Below, in pieces: positions 16,742 to 29,731 of a DNA stretch of 64,000 nt. This DNA is from Mariprofundus erugo (GTDB lineage Bacteria > Pseudomonadota > Zetaproteobacteria > Mariprofundales > Mariprofundaceae), in assembly GCF_005818865.1 (NCBI RefSeq), contig NZ_VBRY01000002.1, positions 124,001-188,000 of the forward strand. The letters are read 5' to 3'. The first letter of the stretch is position 1, and every line of letters starts with the position of its first letter. Under the pieces are notes generated by a model. It was not told where the DNA came from. It was given only the letters and a program-made list of their open reading frames with translations, and did no database searches. Made by a program: the position numbers and the translations under genes.

Positions 16742-19534
16742 ATGGTGTTCATACGCTCAAATATCCCCCCTGTGGCAACCGAAAGCACGGCTGAAACCCG
16801 CCCGCTGATCCCGCCGGATGTACTGCATCACATCCATGCAATAGCGACCGATGAGGTATTGAGCCAGCTTGCAACCTCCGCCGACGGACTGGACAACACA
16901 GAGGTCCGGGCCCGACGAAAGTGCTATGGCATCAATCGCCTGAGCGAAAAAAAAGAAATGCCGCTGCTGCTGCAGTTCCTGTTGCAGTTTAACAATCTCT
17001 TCTCATGGCTGCTGTTAATCGGCGCCGCCCTTTCATGGATCAGCGAACTGCTGGTGCCGGATGAGGGTGCCCTCTATATCGCGCTGGCACTGCTGGCGGT
17101 CACCATCCTTAATGCCGCCTTTACCTTCTTTCAGGAGTACAAGGCAAAACAGGCGATGAAGTCCTTTGCCAACCTGATGACCTCACAGGTGGTGGTAAAA
17201 CGGGCCGGCGAACGAGCACAGATCTCTTCGGAACATCTGGTGCCCGGCGATATCATTCTGCTGGGTGAAGGCGATAAAATCACAGCGGACGCACGGCTGA
17301 TCGAGGAGCATATGCTCAAGGTGGATCACTCAGCCCTGACCGGTGAGAGCGAGCCGCAGCTGAGAAGCCTGAAAACAACCAGCGGGAATATACTGCTCAG
17401 CCGTAATATGGTCTTCAGCGGCACGCTGGTACAGTCGGGTACGGGCACCGCCGTTGTGGTTGCAACCGGCGACCATACCCAGATCGGTCATATTGCCCGG
17501 GCAACCGGTGAGGTGGAGCGAGGCTCGTCGCACCTGCAACAGCAGATTGCCCACTTTATCCGCATCATCTCCTACATCGCCATTGCTCTCGGCGGCTCAT
17601 TCTTCCTGCTCGGCCTGCTCATCACCCAGACACCGATGTGGACCAACCTCGTGTTTGCCATCGGCATTATCGTGGCCAATGTGCCGGAAGGGCTGTTGCC
17701 GACCGTCACACTGACGCTCTCCATTGCCGCCCAGCGCATGGCAAAACTGCAGGTGCTGGTAAAAAATATCGATGCCATCGAAACACTGGGCAGCCTGACG
17801 GTGATCTGTTCGGACAAAACCGGCACCCTGACCGAAAACAACATGCATGTGCATGCCATCTGCATGAACGACCGCTGCTACCTCTTTGACCGGGATAAAA
17901 AAAGACTGCTGGCAGAACAACAGCACATGCACCTGCGCAATATTCCCGGCATAGAAACATTTAACGATATTCTTGTGCTGTGTAATAACAGCACCCTCAA
18001 TCGGGAGGCCAGCTTTGGCGATGCGACCGAGCTGTGCCTGAAGCGCTACGTCGCCGCCTTCAGCAATATCCACTATATCGAAAACAACCAGCCACGCCTG
18101 CAGGAGATCCCCTTCTCATCGGAAAGCCGCTTTATGGCCACGATGAACCGTTACGACAACCATGCCAGGGCTTACCTGAAGGGCGCTGCCGATGTCGTAC
18201 TGGCCAGGTGCAGCCACTATTTCGACCAGAATCAGGCCATCGAATTAACGGATGAGGTGCGTGAGCGGCTGATGAGCTGGAATACCAGCTATGCCGGGCA
18301 GGGCTTCCGGGTACTCGGCTGTGCGATGAAGAGCGTGGCGGATGACTGCGATGAGATCGAAACCGGCTACTGCTTCTACGGTCTGGTCGTCATGCAGGAT
18401 CCGCCCAGAGCCGAAGTGGCTGAATCGGTGCGCCAGTGCAAGCAGGCCGGCATTCGTGTCATTGTCATCTCCGGTGATCAGGAGTCGACGGTTGAACATA
18501 TTGCCCGCCAGACAGGGATTGTCGAAGGGGAGCATCCGCGCATCATCAATGGCACGGATATGGCCGACTACAGCGATGATGCCCTGAAACAGGCACTGGC
18601 CGAGCCTGAACTGCTGTTTGCCCGTACCCTGCCACGCGACAAACTAAGGGTGGTCAGCCTGCTGAAGGAGATGGGGGAGGTCGTGGCCGTCACCGGTGAT
18701 GGCGTCAACGATGCACCGGCCCTGCGTCGCGCCGATGTCGGCATCGCCATGGGAAGATGCGGCACCGAGGTGGCCAAGGAGGCCGCCGACATCGTGCTGC
18801 TCGATGATAATTTTGCCTCCATTGTCCGGGCCATCCGCGCCGGCCGCTCCGCCTATGACAATATCAAGGCCTTTATCACCTATATTCTGACCAGCAACAC
18901 CCCCGAAATCGTCCCCTTTCTGCTCTTTATCCTGCTCGGCTGGCCACTGGCGCTGCCTGTGCTGCTGATTCTGGCGATCGATCTCGGCACCGATATGATC
19001 CCGGCGATCGGCCTCGGCATGGAAAAAGAGGATGCTGATATCATGTTGCGCAAACCGCGGGATAAACATGCACGTCTTTTAAACTGGCGGATGATCATCC
19101 GCTCATACGGCTTTATCGGGCCACTGCAGACCTGTTTTTCCTACCTGATCTTTTTCGATATCCTGTTTGACGGCGGCTGGGACTGGGGCATGCCGCTGGC
19201 CGTCACCAGCCCGCTCTATATGCAGGCGATTACCGGCTTCTTCGCCACGGTGATTATCACCCAGGCATTCAACGTCTTTGCCTGCAGAACCAGCAAGCTC
19301 TCCGTCTTCAGCAAGGGGCTGTTCAGTAACCGGGTGATTCTCGCCGGTATCGCCTCTGAAATGGCGCTGCTTGCCATCATTGCACTGACGCCGGCCGGCT
19401 GGCACATCTTCGGCACCGCGCCGTTCGATCCGGGCTACCTGCCACTGATGCTGCTGTTCGGACTGATCATTCTGGCCTGCGAAGAGCTGCGCAAATACCT
19501 CTTCCGCAGCCGTGGCATGTTCGGCCTGGAGTAG
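16742..19534 (+). CDS. P-type cation-transporting ATPase, type II (Na+/K+-ATPase alpha-like)
   Basis: A 930-residue P-type ATPase. Actuator motif TGES is near residue 200, the phosphorylation site is D358 in CSDKTGTLTEN, and the hinge GDGVNDAP is near 652. Ten membrane segments can be drawn. The region LTSNTPEIVPFLLF, AIDLGTDMIPAIGLG and KEDADIMLRKPR in and after helices 5-6 resembles eukaryotic Na+/K+- and H+/K+-ATPase alpha chains (type IIC) more than bacterial Ca2+ pumps. The acidic LGTD in helix 6 is an ion ligand in that group. No beta-subunit gene is present. It is flanked by the SUF operon and the NifJ cluster. The ion moved is not proven. Confidence 0.88.
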   Translation: MVFIRSNIPPVATESTAETRPLIPPDVLHHIHAIATDEVLSQLATSADGLDNTEVRARRKCYGINRLSEKKEMPLLLQFLLQFNNLFSWLLLIGAALSWISELLVPDEGALYIALALLAVTILNAAFTFFQEYKAKQAMKSFANLMTSQVVVKRAGERAQISSEHLVPGDIILLGEGDKITADARLIEEHMLKVDHSALTGESEPQLRSLKTTSGNILLSRNMVFSGTLVQSGTGTAVVVATGDHTQIGHIARATGEVERGSSHLQQQIAHFIRIISYIAIALGGSFFLLGLLITQTPMWTNLVFAIGIIVANVPEGLLPTVTLTLSIAAQRMAKLQVLVKNIDAIETLGSLTVICSDKTGTLTENNMHVHAICMNDRCYLFDRDKKRLLAEQQHMHLRNIPGIETFNDILVLCNNSTLNREASFGDATELCLKRYVAAFSNIHYIENNQPRLQEIPFSSESRFMATMNRYDNHARAYLKGAADVVLARCSHYFDQNQAIELTDEVRERLMSWNTSYAGQGFRVLGCAMKSVADDCDEIETGYCFYGLVVMQDPPRAEVAESVRQCKQAGIRVIVISGDQESTVEHIARQTGIVEGEHPRIINGTDMADYSDDALKQALAEPELLFARTLPRDKLRVVSLLKEMGEVVAVTGDGVNDAPALRRADVGIAMGRCGTEVAKEAADIVLLDDNFASIVRAIRAGRSAYDNIKAFITYILTSNTPEIVPFLLFILLGWPLALPVLLILAIDLGTDMIPAIGLGMEKEDADIMLRKPRDKHARLLNWRMIIRSYGFIGPLQTCFSYLIFFDILFDGGWDWGMPLAVTSPLYMQAITGFFATVIITQAFNVFACRTSKLSVFSKGLFSNRVILAGIASEMALLAIIALTPAGWHIFGTAPFDPGYLPLMLLFGLIILACEELRKYLFRSRGMFGLE

Positions 19535-19749
19535 CCAGCCCACCCTTTTCAGTACCCGGATCCATCTGACAGCGACAGCCCGGCAACAATCACGATACGC
19601 CGTGAACCGCTCCGTTCAGCGGCGACCATGCAACCGGCAGCAGGAGTACAAGGCGGCCGCAATTCATCACCATATACTATTTCCGGTCATTTTACATTAT
19701 AGTGCCACGCTATTGACCCACGGATACCTCTGACAGGGAGAGTGACCCA

Positions 19750-21375
19750 ATGAGCTCGAAGAAATACATGACAGGCAGCCTTGACCTGACCAAGCATGAT
19801 ACCGGCACCGGCGCCCATCGCTCGCGAAAGCCCGTATACATGGATTTTCTGCCCCCATGTAACCACGCCTGCCCGGCCGGTGAAGATATTCAGGCGTGGC
19901 TGGCCCTCGCCCAGGCCGGCGAATATGAAGAGGCATGGCAGAAACTTCTGGAAAACAATCCGTTTCCGGCGATTCATGGTCGCGTCTGCTATCACCCGTG
20001 TGAAACCGCATGTAACCGGGCCTATACGGATCAGGAGGTCAGCATCCATGCCGTTGAACGCTTCCTTGGCGATCTGGCCATGGAAAAGGGCTGGAAACCT
20101 CGCTTCAGCGCTCCCGCCGGCGGCAAACGGGTCCTGATTGTCGGCGCCGGCCCCAGTGGCCTCTCTGCCGCCTATCATCTGATCCGCCTTGGTCATGAAG
20201 TTGAAATCCGGGAGGCCGGCCCTGTGGCCGGCGGCATGATTCACTTCGGCATTCCGGCCTACCGCATGCCGCGCAAGGAGCTGAATCAGGAGATTCAGCG
20301 TGTCGTCGATATGGGGGCCAGGATCACCCTCGACTGTCGGGTTGATGATATTGAAAAAGAGAAGGCGGCAGGAAATTTTGATGCCGTATTTATTGCTGTA
20401 GGTGCCCACCTGAGCAAAAACATTGATATCCCCAGCCGTGATGCCCGCAAGATGCTCGATGCCGTCAGCTTCCTGAAGAGCGTGGAAAATGGCGAGGATC
20501 TGCAGCTTGGTCGCCGTGTCGCCGTTTACGGTGGTGGCAATACCGCCATGGATGCGGCCCGTACAGCCAAGCGACTCGGTGCCGAGGAGGCGGTGATCAT
20601 CTACCGCCGCGATCGCGCCAGCATGCCGGCTCATGATTTTGAAGCCGATGAGGCCATCGAAGAGGGCGTAAAAATCAACTGGCTGCGCACCATCAAGGAG
20701 ATCGACTGCACCACGATGACCGTCGAAGTGATGGAGCTGGATGAGCAGGGGCGCCCGCAGCCGACCGGCCGCACCGAAACCCTGGAGACCGATGCCCTGA
20801 TTATGGCCGTCGGTCAGGATACCGATACCGGCTTCCTTAAAAAGGTCGCAGGCATCGAATTCAACCGTGATGGCACCGTCGTTGTCGGCCCGAATATGAT
20901 GACCGGCGCAGCCGGCGTCTTTGCCGGCGGCGATATGGTCCCCAGTGAGCGCTCGGTCACCATTGCCACCGGCCATGGCAAGAAGGCAGCCCGTCATATT
21001 GATGCATGGTTGCGCGGCCACACATACGAACCTGCGGCAAAGCACCCGATTGTTGAGCATGACAAACTGCAGCTCTGGTACAGTACGGTAGCGCCAAAAC
21101 GCAAACAGGGAGAGCTCTCTCCCGAACAGCGCCTCGGTGGTTTTGAGGAGATCCTGAAAGGATACAGTGAAAAAGAGGCCCTGTTCGAGGCAAGGCGCTG
21201 CCTGTCCTGCGGCAACTGCTTTGAATGCGACGGCTGTTACGGCTCATGCCCCGAGGATGCCATTATCAAGCTGGGTAAGGGCAACCGCTATGAATATGAC
21301 TACGACAAATGTACCGGCTGTGCCGCCTGCTTCGAGCAGTGCCCGTGCCACGCCATCGAAATGGTCAAGGAATAA
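19750..21375 (+). CDS. GltD-like NAD(P)H flavoprotein with C-terminal 2x[4Fe-4S] ferredoxin domain
   Basis: A 541-residue protein. The N-terminal Fe-S region has Cys in PCNHACPAG (near 38) and CYHPCETACNR (near 80), as in glutamate-synthase small chains. An FAD site GAGPSGLSAAYHL is near 135 and an NAD(P) site GGGNTAMDAAR near 259. The C-terminal ferredoxin domain has CLSCGNCFECDGCYGSCP and CTGCAACFEQCP. No glutamate-synthase large chain is present. The gene lies 12 bp upstream of nifJ, so it more likely passes electrons between NAD(P)H and the ferredoxin-linked pyruvate enzyme. The ferredoxin tail distinguishes it from plain GltD. The pairing with NifJ is inference from position. Confidence 0.85.
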   Translation: MSSKKYMTGSLDLTKHDTGTGAHRSRKPVYMDFLPPCNHACPAGEDIQAWLALAQAGEYEEAWQKLLENNPFPAIHGRVCYHPCETACNRAYTDQEVSIHAVERFLGDLAMEKGWKPRFSAPAGGKRVLIVGAGPSGLSAAYHLIRLGHEVEIREAGPVAGGMIHFGIPAYRMPRKELNQEIQRVVDMGARITLDCRVDDIEKEKAAGNFDAVFIAVGAHLSKNIDIPSRDARKMLDAVSFLKSVENGEDLQLGRRVAVYGGGNTAMDAARTAKRLGAEEAVIIYRRDRASMPAHDFEADEAIEEGVKINWLRTIKEIDCTTMTVEVMELDEQGRPQPTGRTETLETDALIMAVGQDTDTGFLKKVAGIEFNRDGTVVVGPNMMTGAAGVFAGGDMVPSERSVTIATGHGKKAARHIDAWLRGHTYEPAAKHPIVEHDKLQLWYSTVAPKRKQGELSPEQRLGGFEEILKGYSEKEALFEARRCLSCGNCFECDGCYGSCPEDAIIKLGKGNRYEYDYDKCTGCAACFEQCPCHAIEMVKE

Positions 21376-21387
21376 GGACAGCCAGAC

Positions 21388-24975
<3,588 letters not shown>

Positions 24976-25044
24976 CGGCTTATCCCGGTGACGGGATGAG
25001 CGCCGACAGGTGGCAGCATGTCCCGGTCGGAGAGGGAGCAGAAT

Positions 25045-26433
25045 ATGGATTATGACATCCTGATCGTCGGATCGGGGCCTGCCGGGCAGCATGCCGCCTG
25101 GCAGGCGGCACGCATGGGAAAAAAGGCGGCCATCATCGAACGCAAACCGGGACTCGGTGGTGCCGGCCTGCAAACGGGCACCATTCCCAGCAAGGCCCTG
25201 CGTGAAGCGGCATACCTGGCTTCCAGAACAGGCACCCACGGCATGCGGGAAGCCGCCAGCAAGGCGCGTCACGGCATTCTGGCCGAGGCCGTGCGTCGCA
25301 AGGATGTCGTCATCAGCCAGCAGGAGTCGGTCATCCTTAAACGCCTGCTTAAATCGGGAGTCGCGCTGATTCCCGGTGAAGCCTCCTTTGTCGATGCCCA
25401 CACCCTCGAGGTGATGGATCTGCATGGCGGTTCATCCCGCCGCCTGACCGCACAGGTGATTGTGCTGGCAACCGGCTCAAGACCCCGGCGCCCGTCAGAT
25501 ATCCCTTTTGATAAACAGACCGTGCTCGACTCCACCTCGATCCTCAATCTGAAACGACTGCCGAAAAGCCTTCTCGTTGTCGGCGGTGGCGTCATTGCCT
25601 GCGAATTCGTTTCCATCTTTGCCGCACTGGGCGTCGAGGTGAGTATCGTTGACTCGCATGAGCAGCTGCTTGCCTATCTGAGCGAGGATGTCGTCGGCGT
25701 ACTGGCCGACTCTTTTGACAACATGGGCGTTGAGCTGCACATGAAGGAGAAGGTCGTCGCCATCCGCAAGGAGGAGGGACGCATTCTGACCCTGCTCGAG
25801 TCAGGCAAAAAGCTCTACTCTGAAACCGTCCTCTATGCCCTCGGTCGCGAACCAAACTCGCAAAACCTCAACACCGCCAAAGCGGGCCTTGCTCTGGATC
25901 AGGGCTGGATCGCCGTGAATGAACACTTCCAGTCCAGCATTCCGCACATCTATGCTGTGGGTGATCTGATTGGCTGGCCGGCTCTCGCCTCCACCGCCAT
26001 GGAGCAGGGGCGCACGGCGGTATTGCATGCTTTTGGTAAAAAAGGGCAGTCCATGCCGGAAAACCTGCCCATGGCTATCTATGCCATTCCGGAGATTTCC
26101 TGGGTCGGCAAAACAGAAAAACAGGCGCGCAAGGAGAACATCAACTATGTCGTCGGCCGTGGCTACTACAAGGAGAGTGCGCGCGGACAGATTATCGGTG
26201 ACGCCAACGGACTGGTAAAACTCATTGTCGACAGCCAAAGCCATAAACTGATCGGTGCTCATATCGTGGGTGAACATGCCAGCGAACTGATCCATACAGG
26301 CCAGCTGCTGATGCATTTCGGCGGCACCGTGCATGATCTTGTCGCCAATGTATTCAATTACCCGACACTGGCCGAGTGCTACAAGCTGGCGGCACTCGAC
26401 TGCCTGGCCCACCTCCATCAGCAGCCCCACTAA
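25045..26433 (+). CDS. sthA: Si-specific (soluble) NAD(P)+ transhydrogenase-like flavoprotein
   Basis: A 462-residue FAD-dependent pyridine nucleotide-disulfide family member. FAD motif GSGPAGQHAAWQAA is near the N-terminus, then GTIPSKALREA near 47, the NAD site VGGGVIACEF near 180 and the C-terminal dimerisation domain. The redox-active CxxxxC of lipoamide dehydrogenases is absent. The segment GGAGLQTGTIPSKAL lacks both cysteines, and GTIPSKAL is the hallmark of soluble transhydrogenase. It would balance NADH and NADPH. ATG 25045 is chosen for its AGGGAG ribosome site. An upstream in-frame ATG at 25018 would add nine residues. Confidence 0.85.
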   Translation: MDYDILIVGSGPAGQHAAWQAARMGKKAAIIERKPGLGGAGLQTGTIPSKALREAAYLASRTGTHGMREAASKARHGILAEAVRRKDVVISQQESVILKRLLKSGVALIPGEASFVDAHTLEVMDLHGGSSRRLTAQVIVLATGSRPRRPSDIPFDKQTVLDSTSILNLKRLPKSLLVVGGGVIACEFVSIFAALGVEVSIVDSHEQLLAYLSEDVVGVLADSFDNMGVELHMKEKVVAIRKEEGRILTLLESGKKLYSETVLYALGREPNSQNLNTAKAGLALDQGWIAVNEHFQSSIPHIYAVGDLIGWPALASTAMEQGRTAVLHAFGKKGQSMPENLPMAIYAIPEISWVGKTEKQARKENINYVVGRGYYKESARGQIIGDANGLVKLIVDSQSHKLIGAHIVGEHASELIHTGQLLMHFGGTVHDLVANVFNYPTLAECYKLAALDCLAHLHQQPH

Positions 26434-26448
26434 GCGCCCCGTCGCCTG

Positions 26449-27264
26449 ATGATCAGCGGGGCAGAATCAGAGCTGTTACTGTATGGCCTGCTGATCGGCC
26501 TTTTTGCCGGTGCACTGGGTGGCACCCTTGCCGGCCTTGCCGGTGTCGGAGGCGGCCTGGTTTATGTGCCGCTGTTTTATGCCCTGCTACCGGCACAACA
26601 GGGACAGGGCATGGCCCTGCACATCTTTGCCAGTTTCGTTGCCATCATCATCACAGGTTTTTTCTCCGCCCGCTCCCACTGGCGCCTCGGCCATATTGAT
26701 CGCCAGACACTGAGCCAGCTGTTACCTGGGCTGATCATTGGCGCCATCATCGGTCTGTGGAGTACCCTGCGCCTGCCGGAGGCGGCAGTCCTGCTCGGAC
26801 TTGCCGCACTGGATGCATGGATTGCCTTTGATTACGGCCGCACGATCCCCCCGGATGCCGACAGGCGCCCTTCACTGCGGCTGTTCAGCGGCCCGATCGG
26901 CCTTGCCTCAGGCGCTCTCGGTATCGGCGGTGGCACCATGCTGGTGCCGCTGCTGCGGCGTCATCTGATCCTGCGCCATGCCGTTGGCACATCAGCGGCA
27001 TGCGGTTTTGTCATGGCCCTGACTGCGGTCACGGCCAATCTGCTGGCAGAGCCTGACTGGCATGAGTTGATGATAAGCCAGTGGCCACAGCTGCTTGGCA
27101 TATGGCTCGGCATTGCACTGATTCTGCCTCGCTGCAGCCACTGGAGCGCCCGCCTGCATCAGGTCAGCGGCGAACAAAATCTTCGCCTTGCACTGAAAAT
27201 ACTTTTTTTCCTGCTCTCCGCCTGCCTGCTACTTGCCGCCACTATCGCCCTGCTGCACACCTGA
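26449..27264 (+). CDS. TauE/SafE-family sulfite/anion exporter-like membrane protein
   Basis: A 271-residue membrane protein with about eight hydrophobic helices in two similar halves. Each half begins with the glycine-rich family motif: GGTLAGLAGVGGGLVYVP near residues 24-41 and ASGALGIGGGTMLVPLL near 151-167. TauE/SafE members are thought to move sulfoacetate, sulfite or other sulfur-containing anions. The substrate here is unknown. It lies 15 bp past the transhydrogenase stop and is probably in the same message. Confidence 0.85.
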   Translation: MISGAESELLLYGLLIGLFAGALGGTLAGLAGVGGGLVYVPLFYALLPAQQGQGMALHIFASFVAIIITGFFSARSHWRLGHIDRQTLSQLLPGLIIGAIIGLWSTLRLPEAAVLLGLAALDAWIAFDYGRTIPPDADRRPSLRLFSGPIGLASGALGIGGGTMLVPLLRRHLILRHAVGTSAACGFVMALTAVTANLLAEPDWHELMISQWPQLLGIWLGIALILPRCSHWSARLHQVSGEQNLRLALKILFFLLSACLLLAATIALLHT

Positions 27265-27346
27265 CAGCTATCGAAAAATATGGGGGTTGCTGGTATTTCA
27301 GAGCCACCACGCTATGCTGGCGCATCATTGAATATATGGAGGAGAC

Positions 27347-27916
27347 ATGTCCATCAAGTCGGATAAATGGATTCGCCGCATGGCAAAAGAGCACGGCATG
27401 ATTGAGCCGTTCGTTGATGGTCAGGTCAAACGGGCTGCCGATGGTAATGGCATCGTATCCTACGGCCTCTCCTCCTATGGCTACGATGTACGCTGTGCCG
27501 ATGAGTTCAAGGTTTTCACTAACATCAATTCTGCCGTCGTCGATCCGAAAAACTTCTGCCCGACCTCCTTTGTCGATATCAAATCGGATGTCTGCATTAT
27601 TCCGCCCAACTCCTTCGCGCTGGCGCGTACGGTGGAATATATGCGTATCCCCCGCTCGGTGCTGACCATCTGCCTTGGCAAATCGACCTACGCCCGTTGC
27701 GGCATTATTGTGAACGTCACGCCACTGGAACCTGAGTGGGAAGGTCATGTCACGCTTGAATTCTCCAACACCACACCGCTGCCGGCCAAAATCTACGCCG
27801 GCGAGGGCGTGGCCCAGTTCCTGTTTTTAGAGTCGGATGAGGTCTGTGAAACCTCATACAAAGACAAGTCGGGGAAATATCAGGGTCAAACCGGCGTCAC
27901 CGTACCAAGACTTTAA
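27347..27916 (+). CDS. dcd: dCTP deaminase
   Basis: A 189-residue dCTP deaminase, converting dCTP to dUTP for thymidylate synthesis. It has the family signature [16 protein letters not shown] near residues 43-58, and [25 protein letters not shown] near 110-134 with the catalytic Glu in LEPEWEGH. C-terminal QFLFLE is also conserved. A GGAGGAG ribosome site precedes the ATG. The gene starts a rightward group with metF, spaced 12 bp. Confidence 0.96.
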   Translation: MSIKSDKWIRRMAKEHGMIEPFVDGQVKRAADGNGIVSYGLSSYGYDVRCADEFKVFTNINSAVVDPKNFCPTSFVDIKSDVCIIPPNSFALARTVEYMRIPRSVLTICLGKSTYARCGIIVNVTPLEPEWEGHVTLEFSNTTPLPAKIYAGEGVAQFLFLESDEVCETSYKDKSGKYQGQTGVTVPRL

Positions 27917-27928
27917 GGAACAGCTGCG

Positions 27929-28804
27929 ATGAAACTCTCCAAAATTCTGGCTGCTGCCGAACGGCCACTGATCTCATGTGAATTTTTTCCGCCCAAAACC
28001 GATAAGGGCGAGGAAAACCTGTGGCAGTGCCTTAAAGAACTGCAAGCAATCAACCCCGCCTATATTTCCGTCACCTATGGTGCCGGTGGCACCACACAGG
28101 ACCGCACCAAAGGCATTGTGACCCGCATCAAACAGGAAACAGGTCTGTCGCCCGTCGCCCACCTGACCTGTGTCGGAGCCAGCAAAGATGAGCTTGCCGC
28201 GCTTCTGGCCGATTACCGGGCAGCAGGCATTGAAAACATTCTCGCCCTCAGGGGCGATGCTCCGGAAGGCATGGATCGCTTTGAGGCGGTTGCCGGCGGC
28301 TTTTCACATGCCACGGATCTGATCGCATTTCTGCGCGAGCAGGGTGATTTTTCCATTGCCTGTGCCACCTACCCGGAAGGACACCCTGAATCCAAAGGCG
28401 GCGTGGAAGATGATATCCGCTACCTGAAACTCAAGCAGGATAACGGTGCCGATGCCGCCGTTACACAATACTTTTTCGACAATGATGCATTTTTCCGCTT
28501 CCGTGACGCCTGCACCGCTGCCGGTGTAACCCTGCCGATTATTCCGGGGATCATGCCTGTCGGCAATTTTGACCAGATTGTCCGCTTCTCATCAATGTGT
28601 GGTGCCACCATTCCGGACTGGCTGCGCGCCCGCATGGAGCCCATCCGGGAGGATCTGGATGCAGTCAAGGCACTCGGCATCGAGCTTGCGGCCAAACAGT
28701 GTCGCGAACTGCTCACCGCCGGCGTGCCGGGACTCCATTTTTATACGCTGAACAAGTCGGAAGCGACGATTGCCATTCACAACCAGCTGACCGACCTGCT
28801 GTAA
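27929..28804 (+). CDS. metF: 5,10-methylenetetrahydrofolate reductase
   Basis: A 291-residue FAD enzyme that reduces methylene-THF to methyl-THF for methionine synthesis. Landmarks are SCEFFPPKTDKGEENL near residue 13, YISVTYGAGGTTQDRT near 45, HLTCVGAS near 78, NILALRGDAP near 100 and ATYPEGHPES near 143. It uses the one-carbon pool also served by the folD-gcv operon at the other end of the window. AAGGAACAGC precedes the ATG. Confidence 0.96.
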   Translation: MKLSKILAAAERPLISCEFFPPKTDKGEENLWQCLKELQAINPAYISVTYGAGGTTQDRTKGIVTRIKQETGLSPVAHLTCVGASKDELAALLADYRAAGIENILALRGDAPEGMDRFEAVAGGFSHATDLIAFLREQGDFSIACATYPEGHPESKGGVEDDIRYLKLKQDNGADAAVTQYFFDNDAFFRFRDACTAAGVTLPIIPGIMPVGNFDQIVRFSSMCGATIPDWLRARMEPIREDLDAVKALGIELAAKQCRELLTAGVPGLHFYTLNKSEATIAIHNQLTDLL

Positions 28805-28810
28805 CGCCGC

Positions 28811-29731
28811 ATGGCATGGCAGTTTCTATCGCGCAATATGGCCATGCTCACGCTGGCCTTTGCCGTAGCGGCTTATATCTATCCGGCCCTATTCCTTCCG
28901 TTCAAGGCTGTTTTTCTCTGGCTGTTTGCCGCCACCATGTTTGCTCTCGGGGTGGTACTCAAGCCTGAGGAGGCGCGCTCAGCCCTTGCACATCCCTCCC
29001 GCATTGCGCTTGGCGTGCTCTGTCAGTACTCCATTATGCCACTGCTCGGGTTTGCTGCTGCCACCGTACTGCTCTGGCAGGGAGCCTCCCCGGCGCTGGC
29101 GCTCGGCTTTATTATCGTCGGCTGTGCCCCCGGTGCCATGGCCAGCAATGTCATTACCTACCTTGCCGGCGGTGCTGTCGCCTTCTCCATCGCCATGACC
29201 ATGGTCGCCACACTGCTCTCGCCACTGCTGACCCCTTCACTGGTGGAGCTGCTCGGCGGCGCCATGATGCAGATTCCGTTCTGGCCGATGATGCAAACCA
29301 TTGTGCTCTCGGTTGTCCTGCCACTGATGCTTGGCATGCAGCTGCGCAAACGCCTGGGCAATCAATTGCAGCAGGCAGAGGTCATCGCACCGGGTATTGC
29401 TGCCATTGCCATTATTATTATCTGCGCCTATGCCGTAGCCGCCAATCATGATCGCATAGCCCAGACCCCGTGGCTGGTTGTGTTGCTCGTTATCCTGCTG
29501 AACGGGCTGGGCTATTTGCTCGGCTGGTTTTCCGGCCGCCTGTTCGGCTTTGATCAGCCCCATAAAATTACTCTGGCGATCGAAATCGGCATGCAAAATG
29601 CCGGACTTGGTGTCGCGCTCGCCCTCAAGCACTTTGAACCGGAAACAGCCCTTCCCGGAGCGCTGTTTGCCGTATGGTGTATCATTACAGCTGCCGGCAT
29701 GACCCGCTGGCAGGAAAGGAAGGTCAGCTGA
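28811..29731 (+). CDS. bile acid:sodium symporter (BASS)-family transporter
   Basis: A 306-residue inner-membrane protein with about ten hydrophobic helices. The family patterns GCAPGAMASNVITYLAGG (near 108-125) and EIGMQNAGLGVALA (near 257-270) mark the two discontinuous helices of BASS sodium-coupled transporters. Bacterial members carry organic anions such as pantoate or keto acids. The substrate is not predictable here. It lies six bases after metF, and its TGA overlaps the next ATG. Confidence 0.88.
   Translation: MAWQFLSRNMAMLTLAFAVAAYIYPALFLPFKAVFLWLFAATMFALGVVLKPEEARSALAHPSRIALGVLCQYSIMPLLGFAAATVLLWQGASPALALGFIIVGCAPGAMASNVITYLAGGAVAFSIAMTMVATLLSPLLTPSLVELLGGAMMQIPFWPMMQTIVLSVVLPLMLGMQLRKRLGNQLQQAEVIAPGIAAIAIIIICAYAVAANHDRIAQTPWLVVLLVILLNGLGYLLGWFSGRLFGFDQPHKITLAIEIGMQNAGLGVALALKHFEPETALPGALFAVWCIITAAGMTRWQERKVS

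Noticed and set aside
19687-21060. Long antisense open frame over the GltD-like gene (similar ones over nifJ at 21826-23010 and 23965-25425 and over gcvT at 59748-61103)
   Set aside because: These frames lie opposite strongly conserved genes in high-GC DNA, where long antisense frames arise by chance. They show no family motifs and no ribosome sites.
19750-21375. Glutamate synthase small chain as the function
   Set aside because: No large-subunit gene is near, the protein carries an extra ferredoxin domain, and it is joined to nifJ.
25045-26433. Dihydrolipoamide dehydrogenase (the L protein for the glycine-cleavage system)
   Set aside because: The active-site cysteines are missing and GTIPSKAL marks soluble transhydrogenase.
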